Shown here: piece by piece, positions 20,771 through 32,120 of the stretch
Position numbering within the stretch: position 1 is the first letter of the stretch
Layout: each line of letters begins with the position of its first letter
Made by a program: the position numbers and the translations under genes
The notes under the pieces: model-generated
The model's input: the letters and a program-made list of their open reading frames with translations, nothing else
What the model was told of the DNA's origin: nothing
Databases searched by the model: none
NCBI RefSeq assembly: GCF_024166365.1
Contig: NC_064827.1
Span: 75,283,135-75,347,134, forward strand
Direction: 5' to 3'
From: Elephas maximus indicus
Taxonomy: Eukaryota > Chordata > Mammalia > Proboscidea > Elephantidae
Length of the DNA stretch: 64,000 nucleotides

Positions 20771-20965
20771 ACTTGAGCTTTGGCAAGGCTTGAGTCCCAG
20801 ACTTGCCACTTGTGAGCAAGTCACATCTCTTTGGGCCTCAGTTTCCTCCTCTGGAAAAAAGGGTTAATACTATGACCTCATAAGGTTTGGGGGAAGTAAA
20901 TGAAATAATGCACATGAAGTGCTCAGCACTGGGGTAGCACCTAGCAAGTACTTGATGGCACTACC
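20770..20965 (+). repeat. MIR
   Basis: The core 'gggcctcagtttcctcctct' lies at about 20833-20852; the 3' part is 'atgaaataatgcacatgaag'. It is back to back with the preceding antisense MIR. Confidence 0.85.
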
Positions 20966-20980
20966 CAAATTTTGTGAGAT

Positions 20981-21172
20981 GTTGTTGTATGCCACTGAGT
21001 TGATTCCAACTCATAGTGACCCTAGAAGACAGAGTACCACTGCCCCATAGGGATTCCTAGGCTGTAATCTTTACAGGAACAGATTGACAAGACTTTTCTC
21101 CCACTGGTAGGCTCGAACCATCGACCTTTCAGTTAGCAGCCAAACACCTTAACCACTGCTCCACCAGGGCTT
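20981..21172 (-). mobile_element. AfroSINE
   Basis: Tail 'gattccaactcatagtgacc', body 'atctttacaggaacagattg' and head 'accactgctccaccagggc' are present, complete in minus orientation. Confidence 0.9.
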
Positions 21173-21174
21173 CT

Positions 21175-21990
21175 TGTAAGAAATGTTACAAACTAATTAC
21201 TAAGGACTTCCCAGGGGCACAGAGCCAGAAAGGTTGGCTCTTTGTCCAGAGGGTTTTCAATACCACTGCATTGAGGCCTTACACAGGGTGAGTGGGGTAT
21301 GGGGGGCCCCCTCCAAGTACTGCTGAAGTGCTTTTCAATGACCGTGATCCCAAATTAGAGGGGAAGGAGACAGTGGCAGTTTGGAAAGAGGCAAGATTTG
21401 AATGGCAGGATGGCCCTGTAAAGCCAGAGGAAAATGTTTGTAAATCAGTGTTTTGCTTCCCTCCCCACCCACCCCCCACAAGGTGGGGAAAGTGAGCCAT
21501 AAGTTTTGGTGCATCTTCTCAGAGTTGGAGAGTCTCGGGACACCTGAGAGCTGTGTCAGCCCAGGTGTTTTATTAAGCAAGGCAGATGTTTTGTTAATTA
21601 TTTACACAGCCTTGGCCCCATCAGAGGTCTGTACTGACAGGAGTGGCTGTCACAGACTCGGGCAGGCAGTGGGGCTGGCAGTTCTTGGTCAGAAGTGAGC
21701 AAGAGGCCCACTCCCTATAAGGAGACCTTGTGGAGGGCCCACCCGAGAGGCCCAAGGAAGTCCCTGCCTGTTTTGCACTCCCTCCTAAACTACTTGGGGT
21801 TCCCTCAGACTGGTTCTTTTCCTTGAGGGGGAGGAAAGTGATCCTTGTTCTCTGGAAATGGCCACCCCTTCTGAGGCAACTTCTGCTGGGATTCTGCTGG
21901 AATTAGCTATTCAGGCTGGTGTCTCACCCGAGACACCACCATGGTTTATGTGGTGGAAGAAAAACCTCAGCAGGTTCTGGGGATCTTTGA
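21175..21990. other. Mostly unique intronic stretch
   Basis: A short diverged MIR-like piece may sit at 21190-21290. No exon, RNA gene or clear regulatory motif is seen. Confidence 0.4.
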
Positions 21991-21994
21991 ATCC

Positions 21995-22085
21995 AGGACT
22001 TCCACTCCCCAGCTGAGTCACCTCATGCAAGGGCCTCTCACGAGCACAGCTTCCACTTCCTCATCTGGAAAATGGGAGAGTAACC
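21995..22085 (+). repeat. MIR fragment
   Basis: 'acttcctcatctggaaaatg' is a MIR core with the 5' flank 'agctgagtcacctcatgcaa'. Confidence 0.6.
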
Positions 22086-22309
22086 CCAGGCTCATGGCCC
22101 TTGATTCTTGGGTACCATTTGGGGTGATTTGCCTTAAAATCGAACTTTAGAATTTGAACCCTGGAAAGAAAGAAGCCTGGGATCATAGCCTTCCCCGAAA
22201 GTCCACTAAGAATGAGGGATGCAAGCTCTTCTCTTGTTACCTGTTAGATATAAGGAGGTTTGCATAGGAGTTAATTTAAGAAAAGGCCCTGATGCTTAAA
22301 AATTGCAAA

Positions 22310-22420
22310 GGGTAAAAGTTCCTCATTTTGTACATGGGAGACTGAGGCTCAGAGAGCGACCATGACCGGCATAAAGTTCCCCCATGCAGCCTGTAGCTGC
22401 AGTGCAGCTTAAATCAGATC
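22310..22420 (-). repeat. MIR fragment
   Basis: 'tcattttgtacatgggagac' followed by 'tgaggctcagagagcgac'. Confidence 0.65.
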
Positions 22421-22556
22421 ACCGTCCCAACTTTCAGACCAAGAACCTGTTCATGGGCTGGGCTGCTGGTGCTGTAGAAACACAGACAATTCACTGCCAT
22501 GTGAGTTGAGTAGAGTCTATATCCTGTTAACCAGGCATGTCTGTGGTGGCTGGTAT

Positions 22557-22940
22557 GGAGCATATTCATTCACTCATTCATTCAAGAAATATGTTCCTAT
22601 ATTTGGGGTCAGGCATTGTGCTGGGAGCTGGGACAGAGATACTCTAACAGCCTTGGTCCTCAGCCTCTGACCACCTGGTGGGGACAGAAGTTGTGAATGA
22701 CCACTTTGTAGGTGCTTGTGAACAATTTGCAGCAGGCATCCTTTGGGACTTGCTTTCTGGGGAAATAGGAGTACCTCCAGGAGTGAGGGGTGTCTGAGGC
22801 AGCCTTGAGGGAGATGTGAGGTTTGCTGGATAGAGAGAGGGTGTTTGGAGGCCAGAGGCCTAAAAGGGTTGGAGTAAAGGGCAGGCAGACCACAGGAAGA
22901 GTGCGTAGGTAGGGAGATGTGGGATGGGGAGCTGGGTGCA
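22557..22940 (-). repeat. L2 3' region
   Basis: 'attcattcactcattcattc' followed by 'gtcaggcattgtgctgggag' is the L2 3' end in antisense. The following G-rich 'aggccagaggcctaaaaggg' region fits L2 sequence further in. The left end is secure and the right end is not. Confidence 0.6.
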
Positions 22941-22959
22941 GAAATGAGGTTCTGGGCTG

Positions 22960-23040
22960 TGGAATGTAGGTACCATTATGCCCATTTTATGGATGAAAAA
23001 ACAGAGGCACAGAGTCCAGGATTCAAAGCTTGTCATTATC
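22960..23040 (-). repeat. MIR fragment
   Basis: 'tgcccattttatggatgaaa' followed by 'aacagaggcacagagtcc'. Confidence 0.7.
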
Positions 23041-23041
23041 C

Positions 23042-23202
23042 ATAAGGAGCTGAGCACCCAGCGGCTCCATAGGAGAAAGACTTGGTGATCTGTTCCTGTA
23101 AAGATTACAGCCTAGAAAACTCTATAGGGCAGTTCTGTTCTGTCACACGGTGTCGCTATGAGTCGAAATCAATTTGACGGCACCTAACAACAATAACAAC
23201 AA
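23042..23202 (+). mobile_element. AfroSINE, head truncated
   Basis: It begins within the body ('ggagaaagacttggtgatct') and retains 'aagattacagcctagaaaac' and the tail 'ggtgtcgctatgagtcgaaa', then 'cacctaacaacaataacaac'. The tRNA-like head is largely missing. Confidence 0.8.
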
Positions 23203-23524
23203 ATTATCCTTAGTGTAACTATGGTGGGTTAGGAGACAGAGGGCAGAGGCTGCCCTCTGGAAGAGCCCATTATGCAGGCTATGAGCTGATGCAGGAAGAG
23301 ACAGCCAGGCCCAGGACCTGGGAGAGGGCCTCCCAGGCAGCCGGAACGAACAGCAGGTACCAAGGTACTGCGCTAGGGGCACAGCCTGTCCAGTACCTAA
23401 GAGAAGAAAGGCCAAGAAGCTCAGCTGCAGAAAACACTGAGCTGCAGAGGCCCATCAGAGACTGGGTGAGATTTGGTCTTTGTGGTAAGACAATAGGGCA
23501 CGTTTACTTCACCAACCTCCCTTC

Positions 23525-23915
23525 TTAACAGTTTCCTCCCTGCTCACTGCTCCAGCTCACTGGCCTCTTACCTTTCCTCACCTAAGCTCAGTGCACTCTT
23601 ACCTTGCTACCCCCTCTTCCTGGAATCCTTTTCCCCAGTTATTCCCCAGATATTCACTGCCAATGTCATTTCTCCAGAGGGGCTACACCGAGCCCACCTG
23701 ATCAAAATTAACCCCTTGCCTCTCTCTCCATTCCCTGACCTGACTTTTTTTTTTCTTTGTGGCCCATACCCTTCCCTGACATCATATGTTTGTTATGTGC
23801 CTCCCAGTCTAGAGTGTAAGGACTTGGTCTGTGGACCACAACTGCATCCTTAGTGCCTAGCACCATGCCTGGCACATAGTAGGTTCTTAGGATTTATTGA
23901 ATGAATGAGAAGTTT
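23525..23915 (+). repeat. L2 3' end
   Basis: 'ccctcttcctggaatccttt', 'gtttgttatgtgcctcccag' and 'gcacatagtaggttcttagg', then 'attgaatgaatgag', are in the L2 consensus order. Confidence 0.85.
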
Positions 23916-23919
23916 CAGG

Positions 23920-25480
23920 TGGGCAAGTGGCAGGATTCTTGGAGAATGTTAATACGGAGTTAACAGATCTGTTAGTCAACTTTGTTAGCTGCAAGGAGGC
24001 CCCTTGGACAGCAAAGGGCTGAGTTGTGCCCAACCGACCCCCTCTGGAGAAGAGGTTTTTCTAGAGAAAGGGCTCATCCTTGAGTTACTTCAGGTAGGAG
24101 GAACTCTGTTGCCAAACCATAGCCCAGAGGGCTTCTCCAGCCTCTGGTTCCAGGGTCTCCTTCTTTTGCCCCTTTTCGCAGAGGCAGCTGCTGAATGTTT
24201 GTCTAAGAGGGGCTTTGGCGATGAAATGGGTAGGTGCCGAGAATCATGTCTTAAAGCTGCATTTTTGTACCAACCACACTTTTTTTTAAGAGGGTATATA
24301 TTTTGGGGGTGCTTTGGAAAGAAGAAGGTGCTAAGTCCCCCCAAGCCATCTCTGGACGCAGACACTGCTGTTCAGTGAATGAGGTGGACCTCAGATTCTG
24401 CCCCAGGCCAGAAAACAGGGAGTCCCAGAGTTGAAAGAGGAAACGATTCCCCAGCTGGTGTGGCCTTGGCAGGCCACCAGGGTGGGTGCCCAGATGGCGG
24501 GATCACTAGGCACCACATGGCAGACAGACAGGGAGCGGGGAGAGGGCATCCCCGCCCTAGGCTCAGCAGGTCTGGTGAGCCCCCCGCTGGATTCAGTTAC
24601 AGCAGGCTCTCAAGTGTGGACTTGGCAAGGCTGACTCTGTGTGTGTGTGTGTGTGTACTTCCTTTGTTCATCTCCCCCAGGAATTTTCGTGGCCTTTCGT
24701 GCTTGTTTTAAATGCCAACCGCCTCAGCTAGCCCAGAAGGAAATGCAGACAAGGTTTTTGTCTGTGTAGAGGCTGGGAACAAGGGTGGGGACCTCCTGCT
24801 CTTGGGACGGCTTGATGGTGACAGAGAGGCGTTTGGGAAACATTCTTCAGCTTGCTCTAAGGGTGATGGGCACAGTGGGTGCTGTCTTGGCCCCTGGATG
24901 GGGCTGTGGGCCACTGAGATGAATAAGACTCGTGTCCAGGTTTCATGGGGCCATTCTGCAAGCAGCAGCCAAGTACCACTCGGGGCCTAGCCCTTTGCCG
25001 GCCACCAGGAAAAACACACAGGATTCAGGCAGGGTCCCTGCCTCATCTTCTTGGGAAAGCACGCAAAGGAAATACTTCAATCCAAGCTAGCAACTTTCTT
25101 TTCAACATACTTCGTGGTATCCTAGGTGTTCAGATGTCGGTCATCTGTACGGTAGGCACGTGATAACCATGGTTTCCAAACTCCCCAAGGGGCAGCGGTC
25201 TGTAAAAGCATTTTAGTGTCACTTGGGGCAGAGAGGTAGTTTGGAAGACCCTGTTTGGTCACTGATGTGTGAGAAGTTCCTGGATATTCGAATGGTGGGT
25301 GGCATCTTTGAAATTGCTCAGTGCTGAAAATTCCGGAACATATGGTCCCTGTGATGTGCTAATGTTAGCAATTGAGATATTTAATTACCCAGAAAAACTC
25401 CTTTTCCTACCCACCAAGGGTTACTGGAGAGCCTTTATTTCTCAGGAGGAGGGTCTTACACAGTGTACTCTGAACCAGCA
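23920..25480. other. Unique intronic block with a TG microsatellite
   Basis: No repeat family is recognised except a (TG)8-9 run near 24639-24656. It holds several open frames of up to 124 codons on both strands, none resembling a known protein or flanked by paired splice sites I trust. Confidence 0.4.
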
Positions 25481-25545
25481 GACTGGGAGTCATTATCCCT
25501 CATTAATTTATTAGCTAATTAAGTGATTTACCCAGTCATGCATTT
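25480..25545. promoter_or_regulatory. Homeodomain-motif-rich patch
   Basis: 'cattaatttattagctaatt' followed by 'aagtgatt' holds three TAAT-type cores within about 25 bp in otherwise GC-rich surroundings. A candidate enhancer piece, by motif density only. Confidence 0.25.
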
Positions 25546-25785
25546 ATTCCTTCAGTCACTGTTCATCCAGCAATGTTCACTGGGTTCCTAGTAAGGGCCT
25601 GGCCCAGTACTGGGCACTGGGGATAGAATGAAACAGAACAAATGTTACTGCATCCCCACTGTGTGCCCACTGGGTGGTGCAGCATGGTACAGGTGCATTA
25701 ATTCACTTCTCAGCACACATTTGCTGAGCACCTACTATGCCCAGATCTGTGGAGATGCAGAAATGAAAATGATACAGCCCCCAGT
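25545..25785 (-). repeat. L2 3' region
   Basis: 'tttattccttcagtcactgt', 'tactgggcactggggataga' and, in a second segment, 'ttgctgagcacctactatgc' match the antisense L2 3' end; two fragments may be joined. Confidence 0.65.
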
Positions 25786-25984
25786 GGTCTGAACTCTTGC
25801 CCCATTTTGATGGGGTCTCTTGGTCCCAACCATCTGCCCTTCCTGTTCACAGGCCGCACGATAACATCCCTGGAACGAACCGGGAACAATCCAGATGCCC
25901 CAGGAACCAACGTGAGAACAAGGCATCCCCTTCACACGTCGTGTCTCAGTTCAGCGTCTTGCCACCACCCAGCATTTTGAGACA

Positions 25985-26160
25985 GAATGTGAGATCTCGT
26001 GGTTGGCTAAATACATAAATATTTTATGTCTCGATATTCTGAAAACGAAGCCCAAATGTGCAGAGCTGCAGCACATCAGGGCTATAGATCATATGTTATA
26101 ATAATTTGATGACATGTTGTTTAAATATTTACGGACTGATGCGATATGACAATGGGGGGA
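25985..26160. other. AT-rich repeat-free island in intron 1
   Basis: 'ctaaatacataaatatttta' through 'ttgtttaaatatttacggac' is a distinct AT-rich segment between GC-richer flanks, with a TGTTTA forkhead-like site near 26118. A candidate conserved element that would need an alignment. Confidence 0.3.
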
Positions 26161-26269
26161 GAGAGGAGGCTAGGAGCAGAGTTGTGGCAGATGCTAGAAA
26201 GGAGGGAGCAAATACGCCAGAGCCCAAGAAGCGATGCCCGCGTTTCTAATGTGATGTTTGGAGGTTTCG

Positions 26270-26525
26270 TGGCAGTAGCAAGGACTGACATTTGTTGAGC
26301 ACTCACCACGTGCTAGACCCTTCACTGACATCATTTCATTTACTCATCACATCAGCATCTGGTCATGAAGATGGGACAGTTATTAACCCCAAGTTACAGA
26401 TGGCAAACAGAGGTGCAGGGCTGGTCAGCGATCTGCCCAAGACCCCAAAGCTTGTGAGTGGCTCAGGCTCAAAGCCAGGTCAGCTGGACTGCAATCTAAG
26501 CTCTCAGTGATTCTGCTATTCCGCT
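26270..26525 (-). repeat. MIR, nearly complete
   Basis: 'catttgttgagcactcacca', 'ccccaagttacagatggcaa' and 'ggctcaaagccaggtcagct' are in order through the full element. Confidence 0.85.
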
Positions 26526-27038
26526 CCATTAGTGACGAGTCATGTTAGAAAGATCCCTCACCCTCGCCTGGTCAACCCCTTCCTTTGCTCAGTACCTCTA
26601 ACTGGACTTTCTACTTCAAGGGAGAGGAAGGTGGTGTCTGTAACACGCTGTGGGGTGGAGGGAGTAGCAAGCACAAGGAGTAAATATCTAACCCAGCAGG
26701 AGCGATCACGCCAGGCATGTATGTGGGAGGGGAAGGGCGGTGGGCAGTGTGGAAGAGCTTCCTGTGACCCATTCAGTATCCGAGAGTGCAGTGAGTTAAG
26801 TCAGGACGTCTGCACTTTATAGGTGAGGGGCTCCTGCTTGCCGCCTAGAGCTGACTCTGACATCGCCCCAGCTGCCTGTCCTCAGGCTGCCCCCTGCGTG
26901 TGCCCACTGGGCTGCCCTTCCTTCCACACCCATCCTGCTGCTGTTTGTGAGATGTGCAGGGCTTAGCTCGTCCCAGACCGTGTCGCCATCGGTTCTGTTT
27001 CATTACCACCGTGTCCCTGGAGCTCCTCCAGGGCGGTG

Positions 27039-27120
27039 GTATTGTTAGGTGCCGTCCAGTCAGCTCCAACTCATAACGACCTTATGTACAACAGAATGAA
27101 ACACTGCCCAGTCTTGTGCC
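27039..27120 (-). mobile_element. RTE LINE 3'-terminal fragment
   Basis: 'attgttaggtgccgtccagt', 'aactcataacgaccttatgt' and 'aaacactgcccagtcttgtg' are the reverse complement of the RTE 3' end seen intact at 48915-49014. A 5'-truncated insertion of about 80 bp. Confidence 0.75.
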
Positions 27121-28430
27121 ATCTTCACAAATACAGGGTAAAGGGTGGGAGCGGGGCAGGGTGCAAGGGGGCCTGAGCGTCTGAGAAGCTTCTCAGCAGT
27201 GACGGTCTCAGACCCAGTGGCCTCTTCCAGAGCCAAGGCTTCTAAACAGTGTTCTGCAGATCCCTAGGGCTCTCCCTCAGGTCCCTCAGGGTGGGGTGGG
27301 CAGAGGGGTATGTAAATGGGAGGCAGAGTCAGCTACATAATTGGCGGGACCCAGTGCAAAATGAAATTGAGGGACCCTTTGCTCAAAAAGCAGGAAAAAA
27401 GCTTTTTCCTCTCCTCTGCAGCCTCTCTCTCTACCTGTCACACTGTTTTTGATTTGCTGTTTAATGTCATGCTCCCTTGGGCAGGGGGATACTTGGCAGA
27501 CAAGTACAGACCCTCACAGGTGTCCGGGGCCCCACCCTGTGACTCGGTGTGATCCTGACCCTCCCCCACCATCACCCAGGTCTTCACCAAGGGCGGGGGG
27601 TGGGGGCAGAGGCTGCTGGTTGGGGGTGCGGGTGTCCAAGAGCCTGTCCAGGGGAGGCGGTGGAAGGGGAGATGGCATATAAGCCGAGGCTCCAAGCCCC
27701 TGCACATTCTCCATTGTTCCATCAGGCTTCATTTATACAACACAAATTCAAAGATAAAATTATTAAGAATTTCAAGATAGTGAATGCACAGACCATTAAA
27801 CCCCAAGCATGGGGTTCCCATCTGAGCATGGGGCCCTGGCTGACTGCACTGGTCGCTTGTTCGTGAAGCTGGCCCTGATGGGAGGGCTGTAGCCTCCTCA
27901 CACGAGTACACATTTCAGACAGAACAAGGCCCCTTTATCTGTTCTCTACATGGGGTTTTTGTGCCAGATTTTGTCAGGAGGAAAAGTTCTGCCGTTAAGC
28001 AATGTCTGCAGACCCCTGCCCCGGGTGTGACTGCTGTCAGTCTGGCCAGCTGGTCTCTCTCCTTGCTGCCTGTCCCCGCTTTTGCACCCCTGGGCCTCTG
28101 GTGCCAAGGACATGCCGTGGACAGGGCCCTCCTTGGAAATGCCCTCCCTGTTTTAATCCCTCACACTGTGGCCGGATATTATTGCATTGACAAACCCATC
28201 CCCTCTGACTTCCTGTCCTTGAGTGACAAGGGTCAGAAATCAAATGACAAGGTGCTGACCTGCTTGCTTGGGAAACACGCCAAGCAGGTGGTGCAGAGAG
28301 ATCAGGGAGGGTGGGGAGCTCGGATTCCACCACCCACTCTGTTCCCAGCCCTGAAATTGGGGCCTGGCAGCCACAGGATATAGATGTCTGGCCATTTTTG
28401 AAAATATGAATAAGGGAGGAGGCTCCGAAG
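27120..28430. other. Unique intronic block with a G-rich tract
   Basis: No repeats are recognised. The stretch 27590-27660 is G-rich on the + strand ('gcggggggtgggggcagagg') with four G runs. Open frames of up to 140 codons here look incidental. Confidence 0.4.
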
Positions 28431-28434
28431 AGGA

Positions 28435-28660
28435 AACTAATGCTTTCTTAGTACCTACTCTGGGCCAAGGAACCGCCTAAGTGCTGCGTACGTGTTGCCC
28501 GAGTTCACGACAATTTTAGGCTGACCCCATTTTTTGGGTGAAGATAACAGACTTGGAGAATGAAGTCACTGGTCCAAAGCTACAAGCCACATGGTTTGAA
28601 AACTAAAATTTGAACCCAGGCCCAGTTATCTCCAAAGCCAGTGCTCTCTGCACAATCCCA
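28435..28660 (-). repeat. MIR
   Basis: 'tttcttagtacctactctgg', a diverged core, and 'aaaatttgaacccaggccca'. Confidence 0.75.
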
Positions 28661-28904
28661 GGAGTGCTGGGTGACTAGGATCACTCCGTGGCTGAGCCTT
28701 CTGCCCCCACTGTCTACTGTGTGTGCCTGAGGACAGGACTGGAGCCAGATCTCGGCTGCTACTGGTGTCAGCTCCTGCCTCTGAGCCATCACCCTCATTC
28801 TTGGCAGAGAGCAGTCTCAGGGCTATGACTCCAGCTTTTCTTTTCCAAGACTGAGCCAGCCTCGTGGCCATTCCTATGCCCAGAGAGAGAGGAGGGATGT
28901 AACG

Positions 28905-29290
28905 GGATTGGACAGACCTGGATTCAAACTGTACCTCTGCCTTTTACTCACCATGTCTCCATGGCACACCACTTCCTGCTTGGGGCCTCAGTTTTTTCGT
29001 TTGTAAAACCAGTTGCCATCAAGTTGATTCTGACTCATGGAGACCTCATGTGTGTCAGAGTAGAACTGTGCTCCGTAGGGTTTTCAGTGGCTGATTTTTC
29101 AGTGGATCACCAGACTTTTCTTTCGAGGTGCCTCTGGGTAGACTTGAACCTCCAACCTTTCAGTTAGTAGCTGAGCATTTTAGCCATTTACCCCACTCAG
29201 GGACTCCCTCATTTGTAAAGGTAAGAGTACTATCAGCTCCTGTCTCCTGGAGGCATTCAACAATTGGCAGCTGTTATTTATTGGATTGAT
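28905..29290 (+). repeat. MIR split by an AfroSINE
   Basis: Left part: 'gacctggattcaaactgtac' to 'ggggcctcagttttttcgtt' (28914-29007). Right part: 'aaggtaagagtactatcagc' to 'attcaacaattggcagctgt' (29212-29290). The SINE sits exactly after the 'tttgtaaa' of the MIR core. Confidence 0.85.
29000..29219 (-). mobile_element. AfroSINE inserted in a MIR core
   Basis: The body (29008-29211) has 'gttgattctgactcatggag', 'ggctgatttttcagtggatc' and 'cccactcagggactcc'. The target duplication 'tttgtaaa' lies at 29000-29007 and 29212-29219. Confidence 0.92.
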
Positions 29291-29409
29291 GATAAACGAC
29301 AATGTGTGGGGTAGGACTGGAGCCTGGCCGTGTCTGTAACACTCAGAAGTACCTCTCCGTGCTGGGACATGTTGGGAATCACTCAGCTCACAGCCTCCTC
29401 TTGCCCCCA

Positions 29410-29545
29410 CCAAGGAATTCATTCATTCCTTCTTTCATTTGGCCATCGATTTATCCAACAGTGTCAGGCACTATTCTCAGAGTTGGCACTGAACAAGAAA
29501 GATAAAAACCCTGCCCTCATGGAGCTGGCATTCCCGCTGAGGGAT
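29410..29545 (-). repeat. L2 3' end
   Basis: 'attcattcattccttctttc', 'cagtgtcaggcactattctc' and 'ctgccctcatggagctggca' match antisense L2. Confidence 0.8.
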
Positions 29546-29884
29546 AGTGAGTCATAAAAGAAATGAGGAAAATATGTGCAGTGTGACTGGCAAGAAGAGT
29601 GTTGGAGATCATTGAATGGGCAAGCAACATCTGTTTGGGCAGTGGTGTGAGAGAGCGTGGGTGTCCTAGGCCTGCCTCGTGGAGTGAAACTCCCTTTTCC
29701 TTCGAAGGGCAGTCATTGGGGATTTAGCATCCTGCCATTTGTTGGAGGCTCCAGCTCTCCCAGGGGCTTTGCTGTGGCTCAGGACATCTTTGAGAAAGCA
29801 GTTTTCCCAGTTGGATTGTGGTTTTTCTCAGGCTCTCCCAGGATTCACACTGACCCGAGCCAGATTCTAGCCTGTGTATTTTCC

Positions 29885-30090
29885 ACATATCGCTACTTTG
29901 ACTCCTCATGGTGACCTCCAGGGCAGGTTCTTTTGGTCCCGTTTTGCAGACAATGAAAGGGAGGCTGACCGAGGCTGAGCTGTTCGTCCAATGCCATGCA
30001 GTAAGTCCGAAGCTGAGACAGGATTTGAACCAAGGTCTTCTACCCCCAGAGAATGCCTCTCTGACCCACTGTGCTCTAGCATGAATGGAT
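29885..30090 (-). repeat. MIR
   Basis: 'cccgttttgcagacaatgaa', 'ctgagacaggatttgaacca' and 'ctgacccactgtgctctagc'. Confidence 0.75.
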
Positions 30091-30254
30091 TTTTTTTTGT
30101 TATTCCAGGCAGCATAAAAACTTTAGGTTCTGCTCAAGGCAGCGGGTGCTCAGCCAGCACTTACTGTGGGTCAGAACAGAGCTGGGTGCTGCAAAAGGTC
30201 GCAGCTGAGAATAGAAACAGGACATTGATGCTCAAATTGGTCTGAAAAGCTACC

Positions 30255-30385
30255 ATTTAACACGTGAGCAGGGATCGCATTTGCTCCGTGCTCCGGGGCA
30301 GTGAGGTGAGTGGGATGAGCCCCTTTTTATGAATGAGAAAGTTGAGGCCCCAGAGGGGATCCACGCTTGCCGAGGTCACCCAGCC
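30255..30385 (-). repeat. MIR fragment
   Basis: 'ttatgaatgagaaagttgag' followed by 'ccgaggtcacccagccc'. Confidence 0.65.
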
Positions 30386-30689
30386 CCTGGAGGCTGACTC
30401 TGCCTGCCGTCGTCCGTCTCTGCGACCAGCTTGGCCTCTGTCCTCATTTTGCTCTTGGGCAAGCTGAGCCCCAAAGAAGAATCCAGCAGCTTGACCCTGA
30501 ACTGGGGAGGAGTGGGGAGCTTTTGGGTAATTGTAGAAATGGACACTCATCCGACAGTGAAATAGCCTTCTAAATGCCAGGCACTCAGGACAGAAGAAGA
30601 CTAAAAAGATGCTACTAGCGTGCGACTGGGGATGTGTGTCTGCTTGGGGAGGGGAGCCTCTGTCAGAGATGCCTCTTAGGGCTGACCAC

Positions 30690-31260
30690 AAGGGCGATAG
30701 GGTTTTTTTACAGCATCTGGAACAGACAGGCCTTTTAAAAGAAAATGTTTTCAAAGCTGTCCCATCCCACCATGGGCAAACAGTCTTTAAACAGCGAAGA
30801 AACAGCCATGCTTCATATTCACAAAATGGCAAACTGGCATTTAGGCCCATTTATTTAAGCCAGGAGTCGAGAAGGCTAAAGACTTCAGCTCTGAGCGGCA
30901 GCTCACCGCCCCGCTGCAGCAGGGGACCGTAATCTTCAGGGCTTTCTTCCCATTTATGTTTTTTTTTGTTGTATATTTGTAAAATGAGGCTTCTGCTGGC
31001 AAAAGCAGGTTTTAGCGAGTGCAGCGGCTCTTTCAAGATCTAATAAGGCCCCAAAGGAGGGTGTGTTCCGGCAACACTTTCCTTCCCCCCAGAGGCAGGC
31101 TCCATTCCGCCTTGCCTCATACTCTTTGGGCACAGTGTACCATTCGTCTTGCTTCCCATTAATGGAATTGCCGCCATCACTTCTGGAGGACGAGATGGGC
31201 CCTTTGGAACTGCCTTGGAAAGGCAGGCAGGATTGGCCGCCAAGAAGTTTTGTTTAGAGG
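30690..31260. other. Repeat-free intronic block, candidate regulatory element
   Basis: About 570 bp without recognised repeats, of mixed composition, with retained CpGs in 'tctgagcggcagctcaccgc' (30891-30910) and a run of T near 30960. Frames crossing it on both strands (up to 197 codons minus) lack family resemblance. The call rests only on absence of repeats and CpG retention. Confidence 0.3.
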
Positions 31261-31603
31261 GGAAGGAAAAGAGCAAAAGAGAGAGGGGGGTGAAAAAACC
31301 ACACTCTTACAAATGGATGATTCCTTGGTGCTTCTGCCTTGATGGCAGAAGAAGGGGGCAGCAGTGTGAGTTCAATCCCACATCCCTCCTCACATCCTCC
31401 TGAACAGAGTCGTGACACCTCTCAGAGGAGAGTGCAGTGAATATGTGATGGCCCAGGGCACCTGATGGAGGTGAACAGGCCTTGTCACCTGTGCAGTGTG
31501 GCAGAGCATGGGCTCTTTGCAGCCACCCCATGTGTGGAGTGGCTCTGACCATAGGCATCTGCCCCTTGGGTTCAGAGGAGGGAAAGGACGTGAGACTCAA
31601 CTT

Positions 31604-31964
31604 TATGGGGCACTTGATGGGTCAGTGGTAGAATTCTCCTCTTCCATGTGGAAGGCCTGAGTTTGATTTCCAGCCAGTGTATCTCATGCGCAGTCACCAC
31701 CTGTCAGTCAGTGGAGGTCTGTTTCTATGATGCTGAACAGGTTTCAGCAAAGCTTCTAGAGTAAGAAGGATGAGGAAGAAAGACCTGGTGATCTGTTTCT
31801 GAAAAATCAGCCAATGAAAACCTTATAAATCACGAAGTTCTAATCCTCAGCTGATTCTGGGGATAGCACAGGATTGGACAGCATTTCATTCCGTTGTGCA
31901 TTGGGTCGCTATGAGCTGAGGTGGCCATGAGTCGGGGGCTGGCGCGATGGCAGCTGACAACAGC
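31604..31964 (+). mobile_element. Long afrotherian SINE with tRNA-Gly-derived head
   Basis: The head keeps the box A-like 'gggtcagtggtagaattctc' and the box B-like 'tgagtttgatttccagcc'. The body has 'ctcatgcgcagtcaccacct' and 'aatcagccaatgaaaacctt'. The tail 'ccgttgtgcattgggtcgct' is followed by a second, partly duplicated 'gccatgagtcgggggctggc'. Confidence 0.9.
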
Positions 31965-32120
31965 AGTGACATATGCCCAGCACTGTGCTGGCTGCTTTGG
32001 ATGTGTCTTAGGGTTCCTTATCATTGGTCCTGTTTTCAGATGAAACAGCGGAGGCCCAGAGAGTCAAGTAACTTGCTTCAGGCCATACATCAGTGGGACA
32101 GGAGTTTAAAACCCAGTCGG
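31965..32120 (-). repeat. MIR
   Basis: 'gcccagcactgtgctggctg' and 'ttcagatgaaacagcggagg' are followed by 'agtttaaaacccagtc'. Confidence 0.75.

Noticed and set aside
22668-22685. CTCF-like 'ccacctggtgggg'
   Set aside because: It matches only the central bases of the CTCF motif and lies in an L2 relic; too weak to call.
30257-30850. 197-codon minus-strand open frame
   Set aside because: It overlaps an antisense MIR at its end, resembles no family and is on the opposite strand from NEK6 without splice support.
31604-31680. tRNA-Gly-like sequence
   Set aside because: It is the head of a SINE: box A and B are partly kept, but the acceptor stem is not intact and SINE body sequence follows. The same holds at 13264, 38615 and 58212.
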